A stretch of DNA of 64,000 nucleotides from the NCBI RefSeq assembly GCF_025151535.1, contig NZ_CP102288.1:1576501-1640500 (forward strand), written 5' to 3'. This DNA is from Segatella copri DSM 18205 (GTDB lineage Bacteria; Bacteroidota; Bacteroidia; Bacteroidales; Bacteroidaceae). Positions 60,811-64,000 of the stretch are shown piece after piece. Both the position numbers and the translations under genes were made by a program. Each line of letters begins with the position of its first letter. The stretch's first letter is position 1. The notes under the pieces were generated by a model that did no database searches, was not told the DNA's origin, and saw nothing but the letters and a program-made list of their open reading frames with translations.

Positions 60811-62217
60811 ATGTTCAGCAAAGAGACTTACATCAGCCGCAGACAGGAGCTGAAGAAGCTTGTGAAAAGCGGCGTAATTATACTTTTCGGAAACAACAAT
60901 TCACCATGTAATTTCCCTAATAACGGATATTACCCTTTCCGTCAGGACTCGACATTCCTCTATTATTTCGGATTGCAGCGCGACGGTCTGGTAGGTGTGA
61001 TAGATATAGACAACGATATTGAAACCCTGATTGGCGATGACATCGACCTCGTAGACATCGTATGGTACGGAAGCGTTGACAGTGTTCATGATCTTGCAGC
61101 ACAGGTAGGCGTTCACAACTCAGCACCTATGAAAACGCTCAAGACTATCTGCAACGACGCCATGTCGAAGAAGCGCAAGATTCATTTCTTGCCACCTTAC
61201 CGCTACGACATCAAACTGCAGATATTCGACCTTCTGGGCATCCATCCTAACCAGCAGAAAGAAGAGGCCAGCATGGACCTCATCAAGGCTGTTGTGAAGA
61301 TGCGTTCAACTAAGACCCAGGAAGAAATCGAGGAATTGGAGCGTGCTGCTGTCATCGGATACAAGATGCATACCACAGCGATGAAGCTCGTACGTCCGGG
61401 TGTGACAGAAAAATATGTTGCAGGTCAGGTAAGCGGCATTGCCCACTCTTACGGAGCCATGGTCAGTTTCCCAACCATCTTCAGTCAGCACGGTGAAATT
61501 CAGCATGGTTATCCATCTATGAACGTACTGGAAGAAGGCAGACTGGCACTCTGTGATGCAGGTGCAGAAACTATGAACAACTACTGTTCTGACAACACCC
61601 GCACCATGCCGGTGAGCGGAAAGTTCAGCCAGCGCCAGTTGGAAATCTACTCTATTGTAGAAGAATGCCACGACCATGCACTGGATGTAGCCAAGCCAGG
61701 CGTAAAATGGGCTGACGTACACTTCTCTGTTTGCCGCCTGCTCTTCGACCGCATGAAGGAACTCGGACTTGCAAAGGGTGATACAGAAGAGGCTGTAAAG
61801 GCTGGAGCACACGCCATGTTCCTGCCTCATGGTTTGGGCCACATGATGGGAATGGATGTTCACGACATGGAGAACCTCGACCAGATTAACGTTGGTTTCG
61901 ACGAAGAGGTACGCCCTAATCTGGAGCAGTTCGGTACCAACTGCCTGCGTATGGGGCGCCGTCTGCAGGAAGGTTTCGTGGTAACCGACGAGCCGGGAGT
62001 TTACTTCATCCCTGCCCTCATCGACGACTGGAAGGCATCCGGTCATTGTGCAGAATTCCTCAACTTCGACAAGATTGAGACCTATAAAGATTTCGGTGGT
62101 ATCCGAATTGAGGACGATGTACTCATCACCAAAGATGGTTGCAGATTCCTGGGCAAAGACCGCATACCTTATCATCCAAAAGATGTTGAGGAGTTCATGG
62201 CAGCCAACAAGGAATAA
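60811..62217 (+). CDS. Xaa-Pro aminopeptidase (M24B)
   Basis: The 468-residue protein has an N-terminal creatinase-like domain (1-170) and a pita-bread catalytic domain with two-metal ligands in CDAGAE, SDNTRT, PHGLGHMMGMDVHD, TDEPGVY and GIRIEDD. It removes N-terminal residues preceding proline. No signal peptide is present, so it is cytoplasmic. It is followed after 83 bases by another peptidase gene on the same strand. Confidence 0.93.
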   Translation: MFSKETYISRRQELKKLVKSGVIILFGNNNSPCNFPNNGYYPFRQDSTFLYYFGLQRDGLVGVIDIDNDIETLIGDDIDLVDIVWYGSVDSVHDLAAQVGVHNSAPMKTLKTICNDAMSKKRKIHFLPPYRYDIKLQIFDLLGIHPNQQKEEASMDLIKAVVKMRSTKTQEEIEELERAAVIGYKMHTTAMKLVRPGVTEKYVAGQVSGIAHSYGAMVSFPTIFSQHGEIQHGYPSMNVLEEGRLALCDAGAETMNNYCSDNTRTMPVSGKFSQRQLEIYSIVEECHDHALDVAKPGVKWADVHFSVCRLLFDRMKELGLAKGDTEEAVKAGAHAMFLPHGLGHMMGMDVHDMENLDQINVGFDEEVRPNLEQFGTNCLRMGRRLQEGFVVTDEPGVYFIPALIDDWKASGHCAEFLNFDKIETYKDFGGIRIEDDVLITKDGCRFLGKDRIPYHPKDVEEFMAANKE

Positions 62218-62300
62218 AATTCCTGAAAGAGAAATCATTTCAGAAAAAGGAATCAGAGAGAAGATATAACAAAAACATTAATATAAAGAGAAAAGAATTC

Positions 62301-63512
62301 ATGAAGAAAACTATGATTGTTGCAGCCTTGATGGCTTTGGTAGCCACAGGAGCAAATGCGAAGAAAGCTGCAGACTCTGCAGAAGTAGCAAAGAACAAAC
62401 CTGTATTTACTGTAGTAAAGCAGAATCCTATCACTAGCATCAAGGACCAGAACCGCAGTGGTACGTGCTGGGCTTACTCTACCCTCAGCTACTTCGAGAG
62501 CGAAATCTTGAAGAAGACAGGCAAGACCTACGACCTCAGCGAAATGTTCGTAGCCAACAAGACTTATATGGACCGCGCCACAGTGGCTGTAAGAATGCAC
62601 GGCGACGTGAGCTTCTCTGAGGGTGGTAGCGCCTACGATGTACTCTATGCTTTGCAGCACTATGGTATTGTACCTGAGTCTGCCATGCCTGCACCAGGTT
62701 CATTGACAGGTGACTCTTTGGCTAACTTCGGTGAGTTCTTCAATGTAATGACTCCATACGTAGAGGCAGTAGCAAAGAGCACAGCTAAGAAGCTTTCTCC
62801 AGCCTGGAAGAGCGGTCTTCAGGGCATCATCGACTCTTACATCGGTAAGACTCCTGAGAAGTTTACATACGAGGGCAAGCAGTATACACCACAGAGCTTC
62901 TGCCAGAGCCTCGGTTTGAATCTTGATGATTATATCACCATTACCAGCTACACCCACCACCCAATGTGGAGCAAGTTTGCTGTTGAGGTACAGGATAACT
63001 GGCGCTGGCCTTTGAGCTACAACGTTCCAATGGAAGACATCTGCAAGATCATAGACAACGCTGTAAACAATGGTTATACAGTAGCATGGGGAGGTGACGT
63101 AACAGAAGACGGTTTCACTCGCAAGGGTCTCGGTATCGCTTACGACGTAAAGAAGGTTCGCTCTATGGCCGGTACAGATGCTGACCATTGGTTCAAGCTC
63201 TCTAAGGACGAGAAGAAGGAGAAGTTTGATTCTCTCGGCGTAAATGCTCCTGAGATTGTTCCTACCCAGGCTATGCGTCAGGAAGCATTCGACAATTGGG
63301 AGACAACTGACGACCACGGTATGCACATCTACGGTATCGCTAAGGATCAGAACGGCAAGGAGTACTACATGGTTAAGAACTCTTGGGGCGAGTATGGTGA
63401 CTACAAGGGAACCTGGTACATGACCAAGGCTTTCGTAGCTTACAAGACTATGGACTTCATGGTTAACAAGAACGCCCTTCCTAAGGACATCCGCAAGAAG
63501 CTCGGAATCTAG
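62301..63512 (+). CDS. Exported C1-family aminopeptidase (bleomycin hydrolase type)
   Basis: The 403-residue protein has a signal peptide (MKKTMIVAALMALVATGANA) and papain-like catalytic residues Q50 and C56 (KDQNRSGTCWAYS), H339 (DDHGMHIYG) and N360 (VKNSWGEYG), the order and spacing of the PepC/bleomycin hydrolase group. Unlike cytoplasmic PepC it is exported, so it probably trims peptides in the periplasm. It is followed by a strong terminator. Confidence 0.92.
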   Translation: MKKTMIVAALMALVATGANAKKAADSAEVAKNKPVFTVVKQNPITSIKDQNRSGTCWAYSTLSYFESEILKKTGKTYDLSEMFVANKTYMDRATVAVRMHGDVSFSEGGSAYDVLYALQHYGIVPESAMPAPGSLTGDSLANFGEFFNVMTPYVEAVAKSTAKKLSPAWKSGLQGIIDSYIGKTPEKFTYEGKQYTPQSFCQSLGLNLDDYITITSYTHHPMWSKFAVEVQDNWRWPLSYNVPMEDICKIIDNAVNNGYTVAWGGDVTEDGFTRKGLGIAYDVKKVRSMAGTDADHWFKLSKDEKKEKFDSLGVNAPEIVPTQAMRQEAFDNWETTDDHGMHIYGIAKDQNGKEYYMVKNSWGEYGDYKGTWYMTKAFVAYKTMDFMVNKNALPKDIRKKLGI

Positions 63513-63586
63513 GAGAGTTTTAATAGTTAAAAGTTTATAGTCTATAGGTTTTCTATGGACATTCTCCTTAACAAAAATATTCAAGG

Positions 63587-63618
63587 GGCAGCAAACCGAT
63601 GAGTTTGCTGCCTTTTTT
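63587..63618 (+). terminator. Terminator after the C1 aminopeptidase gene
   Basis: GGCAGCAAAC (63587-63596) pairs with GTTTGCTGCC (63603-63612), followed by six T. Confidence 0.9.
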
Positions 63619-63771
63619 GTTGCCAAGAAAATCTCTTATTCACTTATTTTGGGTTGCCAACAAGTCTTATTTTTACTTATTTCTAGGTAATTTAATAAAA
63701 TTCCTCCCTAAACATTTCCTTTTGTCATTTTATTTTCGTAACTTTGGGGGCAGAAATAAAAAATAATTAAA

Positions 63772-64000
63772 ATGCATTTTAAATGGAATTACGAATCACC
63801 AACACCTGAACAGCAAAAAGCAGCTGAAGAATTAGGCGCCAAGCTAAATATGAGCCCAGTTCTTGCCCATTTGCTCATCAAGCGCGAGATTACGACAGAG
63901 TCTGCAGCCAAACGGTTCTTCCGTCCACAACTCTCAGATCTCATCAATCCATTTCTGATGAAAGACATGGATATTGCCGTAGACCGCCTGAACGATGCTA
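63772..64000 (+). CDS. recJ: Single-stranded-DNA exonuclease RecJ, N-terminal part
   Basis: Seventy-six codons are visible before the window ends: MHFKWNYESPTPEQQKAAEE, then LNMSPVLAHLLIKREI and RFFRPQLSDLINPFLMKDMD. This is the typical RecJ opening, before the DHH catalytic domain. RecJ acts 5'-3' on single-stranded DNA in repair and recombination. TAACTTTG (63739-63746) is a probable -7 box. Confidence 0.9.
   Translation, partial: MHFKWNYESPTPEQQKAAEELGAKLNMSPVLAHLLIKREITTESAAKRFFRPQLSDLINPFLMKDMDIAVDRLNDA

Overview
The window reads as chromosomal DNA of a Bacteroidota gut or oral bacterium, most likely Prevotella/Segatella. This is an inference from three things. Nearly all promoters have the Bacteroidota form TTTG - 19 to 20 bases - TAnnTTTG. 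Shine-Dalgarno sites are mostly absent. Several genes are hallmarks of the phylum: an RprXY two-component pair, an atypical EF-G2, a bL38-like 29-residue basic protein, the carB-carA-long amidophosphoribosyltransferase-glmS cluster, and an acn-gltA pair. No rRNA, tRNA, CRISPR array, transposase or integrase was found.

Region by region. (1) 1-1.8 kb: end of a beta-carbonic anhydrase, a PHP phosphoesterase and yaaA. (2) 1.8-17.4 kb is accessory DNA: two back-to-back tandem arrays around a large inverted repeat, an HU-like protein, an AAA/DUF4143 ATPase, an orphan antitoxin-like ORF, then a co-oriented four-gene defence locus (type III Mod, Res, a PLD/SNF2 helicase and a DUF4391 protein). It is followed by a polyvalent-type kinase, a small ORF with an XRE regulator, a DUF4160-DUF2442 pair and a decayed YhcG-type nuclease gene. 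(3) 17.5-30.2 kb is core metabolism on the minus strand: carB, carA, amidophosphoribosyltransferase, glmS, a polysaccharide export lipoprotein, pyruvate kinase, LemA and a TPM-domain protein. (4) 30.2-33.3 kb, plus strand: HU, the bL38-like protein, RNase E/G, a deletion remnant of an S9 peptidase on the minus strand, and a YbjQ-family protein. (5) 33.3-43.2 kb is a second accessory stretch: a tandemly duplicated ATPase/PD-(D/E)XK gene, a candidate minimal RNA unit, an Abi_2 gene, a candidate structured RNA, a tightly coupled four-gene operon of exported proteins (CsgG-like, DUF6175 and two unknowns), a broken XRE gene and a 512-bp element with perfect 49-bp inverted ends. (6) 43.2-64 kb is core again: an alpha-amylase fused to an AlaX-like editing domain, fabD, rpsF-rpsR-rplI, rprXY, EF-G2, hemW, gltA-acn, trmD, a patatin phospholipase, a Xaa-Pro aminopeptidase, an exported C1 aminopeptidase and the start of recJ.

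Points most worth following up are the GH13-AlaX fusion, the structured RNA preceding the exported operon, the localized divergence between the duplicated ATPases, the mosaic Mod gene next to a helicase and DUF4391 partner, the promoter-hairpin-T-tract unit shared with the Abi gene, and the 512-bp inverted-repeat element. Homology calls come from motif recognition only; no database search or folding program was run.
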